45,609 nucleotides of DNA from an uncultured Collinsella sp. (GTDB lineage: Bacteria > Actinomycetota > Coriobacteriia > Coriobacteriales > Coriobacteriaceae): positions 1 to 45,609 of the forward strand of contig USHZ01000001.1 of NCBI GenBank assembly GCA_900554595.1. The letters run 5' to 3'. The first letter of the stretch is position 1. Each line of letters starts with the position of its first letter. The translations under genes were made by a program, and so were the position numbers. Positions 34,198 through 42,058 of the stretch are shown piece after piece. Under the pieces are notes generated by a model. The model saw only the letters and a list, made by a program, of their open reading frames with translations, made no database searches and was not told the origin of the DNA.

Positions 34198-35481
34198 ATG
34201 GCTGAAGAATTTGATTTCCACCCGATGTGGGAGAGCCTCGGCATGAATCTTGCCGACCACGACATGCTGCTAGGCGCCGTGGGCCAGATGTATGGCGATA
34301 TGTTCTTGACGCAGAACAATCGCCCCAAGTCCACGTCCTACCTGGACTTTGTGGCCACCAACATCCACAGCGGCCGTATTAAGGAGATGCTCGACAAGAA
34401 GGAGGCTGGCGAGGCCACCAAAATCGTGGGCTCGTTCTGCGTGTACGTGCCCGAGGAGATCGTGCTTGCCTGTGACGGCATTCCCGTTGGTCTGTGCTCG
34501 GGTGCCGATTGGGCAACGGACAAGGTCGAGGAGCACTTGCCGCGCAACACTTGTCCGCTTATCAAGAGCTTTGCCGGCTTTAAGCTGGGTGAGGTCTGCC
34601 CCTACATCGAGTCGAGTGACTTGGTGGTAGGCGAGAACACCTGCGATGGCAAGAAGAAGGCCTACGAGTTTTTTGCCACGCAAAAGAACATGTACGTCAT
34701 GGATATTCCCAACGTGCACGACGAGTCGACGCTCGTGACCTGGAAGGCCGAGGTTAAAAAGCTCGCCGTCAAGATTGAGGAAGAGTGCGGCGTCACGATT
34801 ACGCCTGAGCGTCTGAAGGCCGCCATCCGCGCCGTCAATGAGAAGCGTCGCGCCCTGCAGCGCCTCGCTGCCACGCGCGCTGCCGACCCAGCGCCCATTA
34901 GCGGTCTCGACAGCCTGCTGACCGTTCAGGCCGCCTTTATGGACGACACGCCGCGTCTGACCGGAGCCATCAACGATATGGCGGCCGAGTGTGAGCAGCG
35001 TGTCGAGGCCGGCGAGGGCGTAGCACCCAAGGGGACCAAGCGCATCCTGTACACCGGTACGCCCATGGCCGTGCCCAACTGGAAGCTGTTCAGCCTCATC
35101 GAGAAAGCCGGCGGCATTGTGGTAGGCGAGGAGTCCTGCACGGGCTCGCGCTACTACAAGGATCTGGTCGACGAGTCCGGCGAGACGGTCGACGAGATGC
35201 TCGACGCCATCGCCGAGCGCTACTTTAAGATCAACTGTGCCGTCTTTACGCCCAACGACCAGCGAATGAAGGACATTGTCCAGATGGCCAAGGACCTGCA
35301 TGCCGACGGCATTGTCGACGTGGCCCTGCAGTTCTGCACGCTCTACGAGATGGAGTCGTTTGCCGTGGAGAAGGCCGCCGAGGAGGCCGGCATTCCGTTT
35401 ATGCGCATCACGACCGACTATGCCGGCGAGGACGCCGGCCAACTGCAAACCAGGATCGAGGCTTTCTTGGAAACCATTTAG
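34198..35481 (+). CDS. Double-cubane-cluster reductase / 2-hydroxyacyl-CoA dehydratase D-like protein 1
   Basis: 427 residues of the HgdB/FldB/BcrB superfamily. Cysteine-bearing motifs are TCPLIKSFAGF, VCPYIESSDL, GENTCDGKKKAYEFF, GEESCTGSRYY, NCAVFTPNDQRM and LQFCTLYEMES. This pattern, especially the ENTCDGKKK block, resembles the double-cubane [8Fe-9S] reductases (E. coli YjiM-like) more than the true dehydratases. With a nearby activator it should perform ATP-driven, very-low-potential reduction of an unknown small substrate. The start ATG 34198 follows GAGAGGGG. A paralogue follows, separated by a long hairpin element. A genuine dehydratase pair (A/B subunits) is the alternative. Confidence 0.85.
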   Translation: MAEEFDFHPMWESLGMNLADHDMLLGAVGQMYGDMFLTQNNRPKSTSYLDFVATNIHSGRIKEMLDKKEAGEATKIVGSFCVYVPEEIVLACDGIPVGLCSGADWATDKVEEHLPRNTCPLIKSFAGFKLGEVCPYIESSDLVVGENTCDGKKKAYEFFATQKNMYVMDIPNVHDESTLVTWKAEVKKLAVKIEEECGVTITPERLKAAIRAVNEKRRALQRLAATRAADPAPISGLDSLLTVQAAFMDDTPRLTGAINDMAAECEQRVEAGEGVAPKGTKRILYTGTPMAVPNWKLFSLIEKAGGIVVGEESCTGSRYYKDLVDESGETVDEMLDAIAERYFKINCAVFTPNDQRMKDIVQMAKDLHADGIVDVALQFCTLYEMESFAVEKAAEEAGIPFMRITTDYAGEDAGQLQTRIEAFLETI

Positions 35482-35496
35482 GGCTATCCGTCTCGG

Positions 35497-35599
35497 CGGC
35501 TTCCCCAGGCACCCGATCTTGCCGTTCAAACCGTCGCTTGCGTACCAGAAGTACGCGGCGCTCCTCTTTCACGGCAACCTCGGGCACCTGGGAAAGCCG
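35497..35599 (+). repeat. Long hairpin element, copy 3 of the CTCCTCTTTC family
   Basis: CGGCTT (35497-35502) pairs with AAGCCG (35594-35599), CCCAGG with CCTGGG, CCCGA with TCGGG, TGCCGT (35520-35525) with ACGGCA (35571-35576), and an inner GCGTAC/GTACGC hairpin (35540-35556). CTCCTCTTTC is at 35561-35570. It lies between the two reductase genes, inside the presumed operon. Confidence 0.75.
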
Positions 35600-35636
35600 T
35601 TTCCTTGGTTGGTTAAAAGGTCTGTTAAGGAGTTAT

Positions 35637-36800
35637 ATGTCGGAAAATACTGAGCAGCCGTTGCCGCGCACGTTTGAGGAGTTCAACGAGCAACGCAAGG
35701 CGGCGTTTATTCGCGTCAAGGATTATAAGCAGGCGGGTAATCGCCTGGTCGGCTTTTTGTGCAGCTATACGCCGCTCGAGATTATCGATGCCGCGGGCGC
35801 TGCAAGTGTGGCCTTGTGCGGCACATCCGACGAGGTGATTCCCGAGGCCGAGAAGGTGCTGCCGGCAAATCTGTGTCCGCTCATCAAATCGACGTACGGC
35901 TTTGCCTATTCGCAAAAGTGCCCGTTTACGTACTTTAGCGACATGATCATCGGCGAGACCACCTGCGACGGCAAGAAGAAGATGTACGAGCTACTCAACG
36001 AGCTCAAGCGCACGCACATTCTGCATCTTCCGCAGGGTCGCGATCGTGCCTACGAGCGTGAAGGCTGGTACGAGGAGTGCCGCCTGCTCAAGGAGGAGCT
36101 CGAGGGCTTCTACGGCATCACGATTACCGACGATGACCTGCGCGCTGCCGTCCGTCGTCGCAACCGCTTGCGTGCGGCCCAGCTCGAGATGTTTGCACTG
36201 CAGGCCAACCAGCCGGCGGCCATGAGCGGCGTCGACCTGATGAGCACCATGTTTGCCGGTACGTTCAGCTTTGATATCGAGGCCTATACGCAGCAGCTGG
36301 AGCAAAAGGTCGCCAAGCTGCGCGAGGCCTACGACGCGGGCGAGCGCCCGGTCGCGGCGGATGCCAAGCGCATTCTGATCACCGGCTGCCCGGTGGGCGG
36401 CGTGATCAACAAGATCGGTCGCACCATCGAGTCCAACGGCGGTGTGGTCGTGTGCATGGACGACTGCTCGGGCGAGCGCACGGCGGCCATGATGATCGAC
36501 CCGGAGGCTCCCGACATCCTGCGCGCCATCGCCGACCGCTACTTGGATATCAACTGCTCGGTCATGACGCCCAACGACGGTCGTATGGAAAACACGCTGG
36601 CCATGTGCGAGAAGTATCACGTCGATGGCGTAGTGGAGAGCGTGCTCCAGGCGTGCCACACCTTTAACGTGGAGAGTGCGCGCATGCAGGAGGCTGTCGA
36701 GGGTGCGGGTATTCCGTATATGAAGATCGAGACCGACTACAGCAACGGCGACATGGGCCAGATCGAGACGCGCATCGCTGCCTTCATCGAAACCCTGTAG
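35637..36800 (+). CDS. Double-cubane-cluster reductase / 2-hydroxyacyl-CoA dehydratase D-like protein 2
   Basis: 387 residues, a paralogue of the preceding gene with the same six cysteine sites: NLCPLIKSTYGF, KCPFTYFSDMIIGETTCDGKKKMYE, DDCSGERTA, NCSVMTPNDGRM and LQACHTFNVES. The ETTCDGKKKMYE block is what I associate with double-cubane cluster proteins. The start ATG 35637 follows TAAGGAG by 5 bases. The two proteins could form a heterodimer, as dehydratase A/B subunits do, or two separate homodimers. The activator gene begins 50 bases downstream. Confidence 0.85.
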   Translation: MSENTEQPLPRTFEEFNEQRKAAFIRVKDYKQAGNRLVGFLCSYTPLEIIDAAGAASVALCGTSDEVIPEAEKVLPANLCPLIKSTYGFAYSQKCPFTYFSDMIIGETTCDGKKKMYELLNELKRTHILHLPQGRDRAYEREGWYEECRLLKEELEGFYGITITDDDLRAAVRRRNRLRAAQLEMFALQANQPAAMSGVDLMSTMFAGTFSFDIEAYTQQLEQKVAKLREAYDAGERPVAADAKRILITGCPVGGVINKIGRTIESNGGVVVCMDDCSGERTAAMMIDPEAPDILRAIADRYLDINCSVMTPNDGRMENTLAMCEKYHVDGVVESVLQACHTFNVESARMQEAVEGAGIPYMKIETDYSNGDMGQIETRIAAFIETL

Positions 36801-36850
36801 GACAAATGCGGCAAAGGGATAGCTGCTTTGCCGCATAGAAGGAGGATGCC

Positions 36851-37615
36851 GTGGTTGGCATTGGTATCGACATAGGCTCGACGGCCGCGAAGGCTGCGGT
36901 GGTGGAGACGGACAACGCCATTGCGTGGACCTGCGTCATGCCGACGGGGTATTCGTCGGTCGATGCGGCCGAGCGCCTACGCGGTGAACTCGCCGCAGCC
37001 GGCTATGACGTGACGGGCGACGATGTTCGCGTGGTCGCGACTGGGTACGGCCGTGTCGCGGTGCCCTATGCCAACAAGGTAGTGACCGAGATCACCTGCC
37101 ATGGTGCCGGTGCGGTCCGCCTGTTTGGCGAGCAGGGCACGGTGATCGACGTGGGCGGCCAGGATACCAAGGTCATCCAACTCAAGGGCGGCCGCGTGGC
37201 AAAGTTCGCCATGAACGACAAGTGCGCCGCCGGCACGGGGCGCTTTCTGGAGATCATGGCCGACCGCCTGGGCATTACCCAGCAGCAGATGGCAGACCTC
37301 GCCCGCACCGGCGAGCCTACCAAGATTTCTAGCATGTGTACCGTGTTTGCCGAAAGCGAGGTCATCAGCCTGATCGGTCGCGGTGAGCCGCGCGAGAACA
37401 TTGCGCGTGGCGTGATCGACAGCGTGGTCTCGCGCGTGGCGACCATGGCCGGACAGGCCGCGGGCGCCCCGTACTACCTGACCGGTGGCCTGTGCGAGAA
37501 CGCCTTCGTAGTGGAGCGGTTGGGCGAGCTACTGGGGTCGCCGGTGACCACCTCGCCCCAGGCTCGCTTTGCCGGAGCGATCGGCGCGGCTGTCCGCGCC
37601 GCCGCCTTGGCCTAG
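36851..37615 (+). CDS. ATP-dependent activator of the dehydratase/double-cubane family (HgdC/YjiL-like)
   Basis: 254 residues of the ASKHA-fold BadF/HgdC family, a dimeric [4Fe-4S] ATPase that injects one electron into its partner. GIGIDIGSTAAKAAV (residues about 3-17) and VIDVGGQDTKVI are nucleotide-binding blocks. The bridging cluster ligands are the Cys in NDKCAAGTGRFLE and the Cys in SSMCTVFAESEV. TGGLCEN closes the site. The GTG start at 36851 follows GGAGGA. The context, directly behind two cognate-type reductase genes, supports that pairing. The glycosyltransferase gene follows 14 bases later. Confidence 0.92.
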   Translation: MVGIGIDIGSTAAKAAVVETDNAIAWTCVMPTGYSSVDAAERLRGELAAAGYDVTGDDVRVVATGYGRVAVPYANKVVTEITCHGAGAVRLFGEQGTVIDVGGQDTKVIQLKGGRVAKFAMNDKCAAGTGRFLEIMADRLGITQQQMADLARTGEPTKISSMCTVFAESEVISLIGRGEPRENIARGVIDSVVSRVATMAGQAAGAPYYLTGGLCENAFVVERLGELLGSPVTTSPQARFAGAIGAAVRAAALA

Positions 37616-37629
37616 GGGTGTACCGCGAC

Positions 37630-38847
37630 ATGCGCATCCTCAATATCTCGGCACAAAAACCAGATAGCACTGGCAGTGGCACCTACCTTGCCGCGCTCGT
37701 GCGCGAACAGATCGAGACGGGACATCGCGCCGCCGTGCTTTGCGGCGCGGCACCGGGTGATACCCAAGGCGAGCTGGACCGGCGTGCTGCCGTGTTTGCC
37801 GTACCGTTCGAGTCGCCCGAGCTGCCGTTTCCCATCTGTGGCATGTCCGATGTCATGCCCTATCCCTCCACACGCTATCGTGATCTGACGCCTTCGATGC
37901 TCAAGGCATTTGAGCGGGCATTTGCTGCTGCAATCGATCGGGCGGTGGCTGAGTTTCGGCCCGATCTGGTGCTCTGCCATCACCTGTATCTGGTGACCGC
38001 ATTGGCGCGCGAGTGCGTCCGAGGCGTGCCGGTTGTTGCCGTGTGTCATTCGACCGACCTGCGCCAGCTGCGTTCGCATACGCTCGAACGCGATCGCATC
38101 GTAAGTGCGGTTCGTCGGCTCGATGCCGTCTTTGCACTCCATGCTGAGCAGGCTGAGCAGATTGGCCTGGTGTGCGGCGTCGATGCCGATCGTATCCACG
38201 TGATTGGGACGGGCTACGACCATCGCGTCTTCTGCCGCGATGCAAGCGTGGCGAGGCAGCCGGGATCGCTTGTGTACGTGGGCAAGATTTGCTTTAAAAA
38301 GGGCGTCGAGTCGCTGGTTCGAGCTGTGTCATTACCGATTGACGATGGCGTCCGCCCATCTGGCTTGGTACTTGTGGGCGGCCGCGGGGACGATGCCGAG
38401 TACGCGCGTATCGAGCGCTTGACCGCGGCCTCGGATGTGCCGGTGACGCTGGCGGGGCGCCTGGATAGCGATGGGCTCGTGCGTGCCTACCGCAGTTCCG
38501 ACGTCTTTGTGCTGCCTTCGTTTTACGAGGGTCTGCCGCTCGTGACGATCGAGGCCCTCGCGTGCGGCTGCAAAGTTGTGGCGACCGATTTGCCCGGCGT
38601 TCGTCCCTGGATGGAGGCGATGCTTCCCGGTGCTCCCGTGACGTGGGTGGCGTCGCCGCGTATGACGGATGTCGACACGCCCGTGGCGGCCGACCTTCCG
38701 TTGTTTGAGCGCGCACTGGCAGATGCTATCGCGCAGGCGCTTGCGGCGCCGCTTTCGACGTTCGAGCCGTCGGCGGTCTCTTGGGAAGCGTGCCTGGCGC
38801 GTATACTTAAAGCCGTTGATTTGTTGGAAGGGGGTTCGTATGGCTAA
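37630..38847 (+). CDS. Family-4-type glycosyltransferase overlapping selD
   Basis: 405 residues with a GT-B fold layout. The N-terminal acceptor domain shows GSGTYLAALVREQ and PDLVLCHHLYLVTALA; the C-terminal donor domain shows GSLVYVGKICFKKGVESL and the GT4 EX7E region FYEGLPLVTIEALACG. GT4 enzymes transfer sugars from nucleotide-sugar donors with retention. Its last 8 bases overlap the selD start (ATGGCTAA), and it sits between the activator and selD, so it likely belongs to the same pathway. Transfer of a sugar to a selenium species is a speculation based on place only. The ATG at 37630 lacks a strong ribosome binding site; coupling to the upstream gene is likely. Confidence 0.8.
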   Translation: MRILNISAQKPDSTGSGTYLAALVREQIETGHRAAVLCGAAPGDTQGELDRRAAVFAVPFESPELPFPICGMSDVMPYPSTRYRDLTPSMLKAFERAFAAAIDRAVAEFRPDLVLCHHLYLVTALARECVRGVPVVAVCHSTDLRQLRSHTLERDRIVSAVRRLDAVFALHAEQAEQIGLVCGVDADRIHVIGTGYDHRVFCRDASVARQPGSLVYVGKICFKKGVESLVRAVSLPIDDGVRPSGLVLVGGRGDDAEYARIERLTAASDVPVTLAGRLDSDGLVRAYRSSDVFVLPSFYEGLPLVTIEALACGCKVVATDLPGVRPWMEAMLPGAPVTWVASPRMTDVDTPVAADLPLFERALADAIAQALAAPLSTFEPSAVSWEACLARILKAVDLLEGGSYG

Positions 38848-39889
38848 GGACACCATGAGGCTCACGTCTATGACTGCCGCGAGCGGTTGAGCCGCTAAGT
38901 TGGCTCCTGGAGCCCTCGCCCAGGTCCTGGGCGACTTGCCCAATGTGCATAACGATAACCTGCTCGTGGGGTTCGATACCTCCGACGATGCGAGTGTCTT
39001 TCGTGTTGGCGAGAACTTGGGTCTCGTGCAATCCATCGACTTCTTCCCGCCGATGGTCGACGATCCCTATTTGTTCGGTCAGATTGCCGCGGCCAACTCG
39101 CTGTCGGACATCTACGCCATGGGCGGGCGGCCGAGCCATGCCATGAACCTTCTGTGCATCCCCAGTTGCCTGGGCGTTGAGGTTGCCGGGCAGATTTTGG
39201 CGGGTGGCGCCGACAAGTGCGTCGAGGCGGGTTGCTCCATCGCGGGCGGCCACACCATCAACGACGACGAGCCCAAGTACGGCTTGTCCGTGAGCGGCTT
39301 TGTCGCGCTCGACCGTATGCTCGCCAACAGCGGCGCGCGCGTGGGCGATGTCCTGCTGCTGACCAAGGCGATCGGCTCGGGCATCATCACCACGGCCATT
39401 AAGGGCGAGCTCATCGAACAGGATGGCGCCAGCCCGATGTTCGACTCGATGCGTACCCTCAACGAGGCCCCGATTCGTCTGGCCGAGGGCCTCGAGCTTC
39501 ACGGCTGCACTGACGTCACGGGCTTTGGCCTGATCGGGCACGCGTGCGAGATGGCCGAGGGCTCGGGCGTGCAGATTGAACTGACGTCGGGCGCGGTGCC
39601 GCTCTTTGACCAGGTGCTCGACATGGCGCGTCTGGGCATTATCCCCGCCGGCGCCTACCGCAACCAGGACTTCTTTGGCTCGCGCGTGACGGCCGACGAT
39701 GACCTGGAGCCAGGCATGCTGGATGCGCTGTACGATCCACAGACCTCGGGTGGCTTGCTCATCGCGGCGCCTGCTGCCGATGTGGATGAGCTCGCGCGTC
39801 GTCTGCATGCCGAGGATCGCATCGCCGCCGTTGTCGGTCGCGTGTGCGAGGCGGTGCCGGGCGGTCCTGCTGTTCGCGTTGTGCATTAA
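38840..39889 (+). CDS. selD: Selenophosphate synthase, selenocysteine-containing (in-frame UGA)
   Basis: Makes selenophosphate from selenide and ATP. The frame from ATG 38840 meets TGA at 38888-38890 and continues to TAA at 39889, giving 349 residues, the normal SelD length. The UGA falls at residue 17, exactly where other SelD proteins have the catalytic Cys or Sec, within ASG-U-AAK where the Lys is also conserved. Beyond it the sequence is a full SelD: NLLVGFDTSDDASVF, VQSIDFFPPMVDDPY, AANSLSDIYAMGG, AGGHTINDDEPKYG, DVTGFGLIGHACEMA and DPQTSGGLLIA. Without recoding it would be called a truncated gene starting at 38900. Sec insertion needs selA, selB and selC, which are not in this window. 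Confidence 0.93.
38888..38914 (+). promoter_or_regulatory. Candidate bacterial SECIS element of selD
   Basis: Downstream of the UGA (38888-38890), GGCTC (38902-38906) pairs with GAGCC (38910-38914) around a CTG apical loop beginning 17 bases after the codon. That spacing falls in the range described for bacterial SECIS hairpins bound by SelB. A second small stem AGCGG/CCGCT brackets the UGA itself. Confidence 0.6.
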
Positions 39890-39905
39890 GGAAAACCGTT
39901 TATGC

Positions 39906-39934
39906 GACCGTCCGTTGTTCTGGGCGGTCTCTTT
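39906..39934 (+). terminator. Terminator-like hairpin between selD and yedF
   Basis: GACCGTCC (39906-39913) pairs with GGGCGGTC (39922-39929) with one wobble, then TCTTTTG. It may partially terminate transcription between the two genes. Confidence 0.55.
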
Positions 39935-39949
39935 TGAAAGGAATTTACT

Positions 39950-40576
39950 ATGTCTACCAAGATTGAAGTCAATGCCATGGGCGATGCCTGCCCGCTGCCC
40001 GTCGTCAAGACGCTCAAGGCCCTCAAGCAGCTCGATGGCGAGGGCGCCGTCGTGACCTCGGTCGATAACGAGACCGCCGTCAAGAACATCTCCAAGATGG
40101 CGCAGGAGAAGGGCTGTACGGCCACGGTCGAGAAGGTTTCTGACGCCGAGTGGCAAGTGACCGTGGCGACCTCTGGCGCCGTTGCCGTGGCCGATCCCGA
40201 GCAGGATGGCGCTGCTTTCTGTGGTGTCGGCGCCGGCAAGGGCAAGCTCGTCATTTCCGTCTACACCGACTGCATGGGCCGCGGCGACGACGAGCTGGGC
40301 CACAAGCTCATGAAGGCCTTCATCTTTGCCGTGACGCAGCAGGAGGAGCTGCCCGCGACCATGCTGTTCTACAACGGCGGCGCCAAGCTCACCGTCGAGG
40401 GCTCACCGGTACTCGACGACCTGAAGGGTCTGGCCGAGCAGGGTGTCGAGATCCTTACCTGCGGCACCTGCCTCGATCACTTTGGCATTAAGGACCAGCT
40501 CGCGGTGGGCGAGGTCACGAACATGTACGTGATCGTGGAGAAGATGGAGCAGGCTGTGCGCGTCGTGCGCCCGTAG
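39950..40576 (+). CDS. yedF: Selenium-metabolism protein YedF (TusA-like plus DsrE-like domains)
   Basis: 208 residues. Residues 1-75 form a TusA/SirA-type domain with the conserved DACPLPVVKTLKAL (Cys14, CPxP), which carries persulfide or perselenide. The C-terminal half (about 95-195) resembles a DsrE-like domain with LVISVYTDCMGRGDDELGHKL and CGTCLDHFG. This two-domain protein accompanies selD in genomes using selenium-dependent Mo hydroxylases. The ATG at 39950 follows GAAAGGA. It should receive or deliver selenium between the desulfurase-like protein and SelD; this role is inferred from the family and neighbours. Confidence 0.9.
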   Translation: MSTKIEVNAMGDACPLPVVKTLKALKQLDGEGAVVTSVDNETAVKNISKMAQEKGCTATVEKVSDAEWQVTVATSGAVAVADPEQDGAAFCGVGAGKGKLVISVYTDCMGRGDDELGHKLMKAFIFAVTQQEELPATMLFYNGGAKLTVEGSPVLDDLKGLAEQGVEILTCGTCLDHFGIKDQLAVGEVTNMYVIVEKMEQAVRVVRP

Positions 40577-40594
40577 CGTTTGGGCGGGATTGCC

Positions 40595-40846
40595 ATGAGA
40601 GAAAAGCGCCCTGCGCTTGTCATCACGTTTCCTACCACGGCGGCCGCCATGGGGTGCGAGACCCTATGCATCGAGCGCGGCCTTCCCGGGCGCACGATTC
40701 CCGTGCCCGGAGAGGTCGCTGCCGGATGCGGCTTGGCGTGGAAAGCGCTGCCTTCGGATGAGGATCTGCTGCGCGGCGAGCTTGCCGCGGCGGGCGTTCC
40801 CACCGAGGGCTTTACCGTGATCGATATGTGGGAGGTCGTGCGATGA
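40595..40846 (+). CDS. DUF3343 family small protein, putative Se/S carrier
   Basis: 83 residues. The product starts MREKRPALVITFPTTAAAMG and contains CETLCIERGLPGRTIPVP and AGCGLAWKA, the compact pattern of DUF3343 proteins, which occur with yedF and selD and are proposed to handle sulfur or selenium. Cysteines in CETLC and GCG are candidates for carrying the chalcogen. Its TGA stop overlaps the ATG of the next gene (ATGA), so the two are translationally coupled. An in-frame TTG at 40580 is an alternative start. No enzymatic activity is established for the family. Confidence 0.82.
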   Translation: MREKRPALVITFPTTAAAMGCETLCIERGLPGRTIPVPGEVAAGCGLAWKALPSDEDLLRGELAAAGVPTEGFTVIDMWEVVR

Positions 40847-41982
40847 TCTACCTGGATAACGCGGCGACGACCATGCACAAGCCGCAGGCGGTGATCGATG
40901 CCGTGGCGCAGGCGATGTGCTCGCTCGGCAATGCCGGACGCGGCGCGACGTCGGGCGCGCTCGACGCTGCGCGTACCATCCACGGCTGCCGCACTAAGAT
41001 TGCGTGCCTGTTGGGATGCCCGCGGGCTGACCATGTGTGCTTTACGCCTAACTCGACGGCGGCGCTCAACACGGCCATTAACGGCGTGGTGCGCCCCGGC
41101 GATCGTGTGGTCACGACGGTGCTCGAGCACAACTCCGTGCTGCGTCCGCTCAACCGCCTGGCGGCAGAGCGGGGCGTGACCGTTGAGCATGCGGGCTGCG
41201 ACGCGAACGGCGTGCTCGACTATGACGAGCTTGAGCGGCTGGTCACGCCGGGCACGCGTGCCGTGGTGGTGGCGCACGCCTCCAATGTGACCGGCAACGC
41301 GGTCGACATTGCGCGCGTGGCCGCCATGGCCCATGCGGCCGGCGCGCTGGCGATCGTCGACGCCTCTCAGTCTGCCGGTACGGCTCATATCGATATGCAG
41401 ACCATGGGGCTCGACGTCGTGTGCTTTACCGGCCACAAAGCGCTCATGGGACCTCAAGGCACCGGCGGCCTGGCCGTGGCAGAGGGCATTGACGTGGCCC
41501 CTTGGGCCATGGGTGGCACCGGTGTTCACAGCTTCGATGAGCTGCAGCCGCTTGAGTGGCCCACGCGCCTTGAGGCGGGCACGCTCAACGGCCATGGCAT
41601 CGCGGGCCTTTCCGCTGGTCTCGACTTTATCGAGGCCCAGGGTGGGGTCGAGGCGATTGCTGTCCACGAGCGTGCGCTCGCTGATCGCTTCCTTGCCGGT
41701 GTGCGCGAGATTCCGGGGATTAAGCTCTACGGTGCCTTTGACCAGCTGACGCGCTCTGCGATTGTGTCGCTCAACGTGGGTGATATCGACTCTGCCGAGA
41801 TCTCGGATGCCCTCATGCAAGGGTGGGGGATTGCGACGCGCCCCGGTGCCCATTGTGCCCCGCTCATGCACCGCGCGTTAGGCACCGAGCGCCAGGGTGT
41901 CGTTCGCTTCTCGTTTGGATATTTCAACACGACCGAAGAAGTCGACACGGCTATCGATGCTCTGCGCGATTTAGCCTGCTAA
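40843..41982 (+). CDS. Cysteine-desulfurase-like class V aminotransferase of the selenium cluster
   Basis: 379 residues, fold-type I PLP enzyme of the NifS/CsdA branch. MIYLDNAATTMHKP opens the protein. Asp173 in AIVDASQSAG and Lys199 in CFTGHKALMG bind the cofactor. The Cys in RPGAHCAPLMHRALGT is the probable persulfide or perselenide residue. The family found beside selD and DUF3343 is thought to mobilise sulfur or selenium for the selenium-containing Mo cofactor; ordinary Fe-S supply is the alternative, but no iscU-like scaffold is nearby. A strong terminator ends the operon 24 bases later. Confidence 0.88.
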   Translation: MIYLDNAATTMHKPQAVIDAVAQAMCSLGNAGRGATSGALDAARTIHGCRTKIACLLGCPRADHVCFTPNSTAALNTAINGVVRPGDRVVTTVLEHNSVLRPLNRLAAERGVTVEHAGCDANGVLDYDELERLVTPGTRAVVVAHASNVTGNAVDIARVAAMAHAAGALAIVDASQSAGTAHIDMQTMGLDVVCFTGHKALMGPQGTGGLAVAEGIDVAPWAMGGTGVHSFDELQPLEWPTRLEAGTLNGHGIAGLSAGLDFIEAQGGVEAIAVHERALADRFLAGVREIPGIKLYGAFDQLTRSAIVSLNVGDIDSAEISDALMQGWGIATRPGAHCAPLMHRALGTERQGVVRFSFGYFNTTEEVDTAIDALRDLAC

Positions 41983-42005
41983 AGCTGCTAGAGCGTATAT
42001 ACTTG

Positions 42006-42035
42006 CGGGACGGGTCTTTTGCCCGTCCCGTTTTT
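42006..42035 (+). terminator. Intrinsic terminator after the selenium operon
   Basis: A perfect 9-bp stem CGGGACGGG (42006-42014) / CCCGTCCCG (42022-42030) and TTTTT. Confidence 0.92.
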
Positions 42036-42058
42036 GTTTCGACCTGAAAGGTGTGCCT

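Noticed and set aside
38840..38890. selD as a pseudogene or a truncated gene because of the TGA
   Set aside because: The TGA is at the known Sec/Cys position, the frame is intact on both sides, and a SECIS-like hairpin follows.
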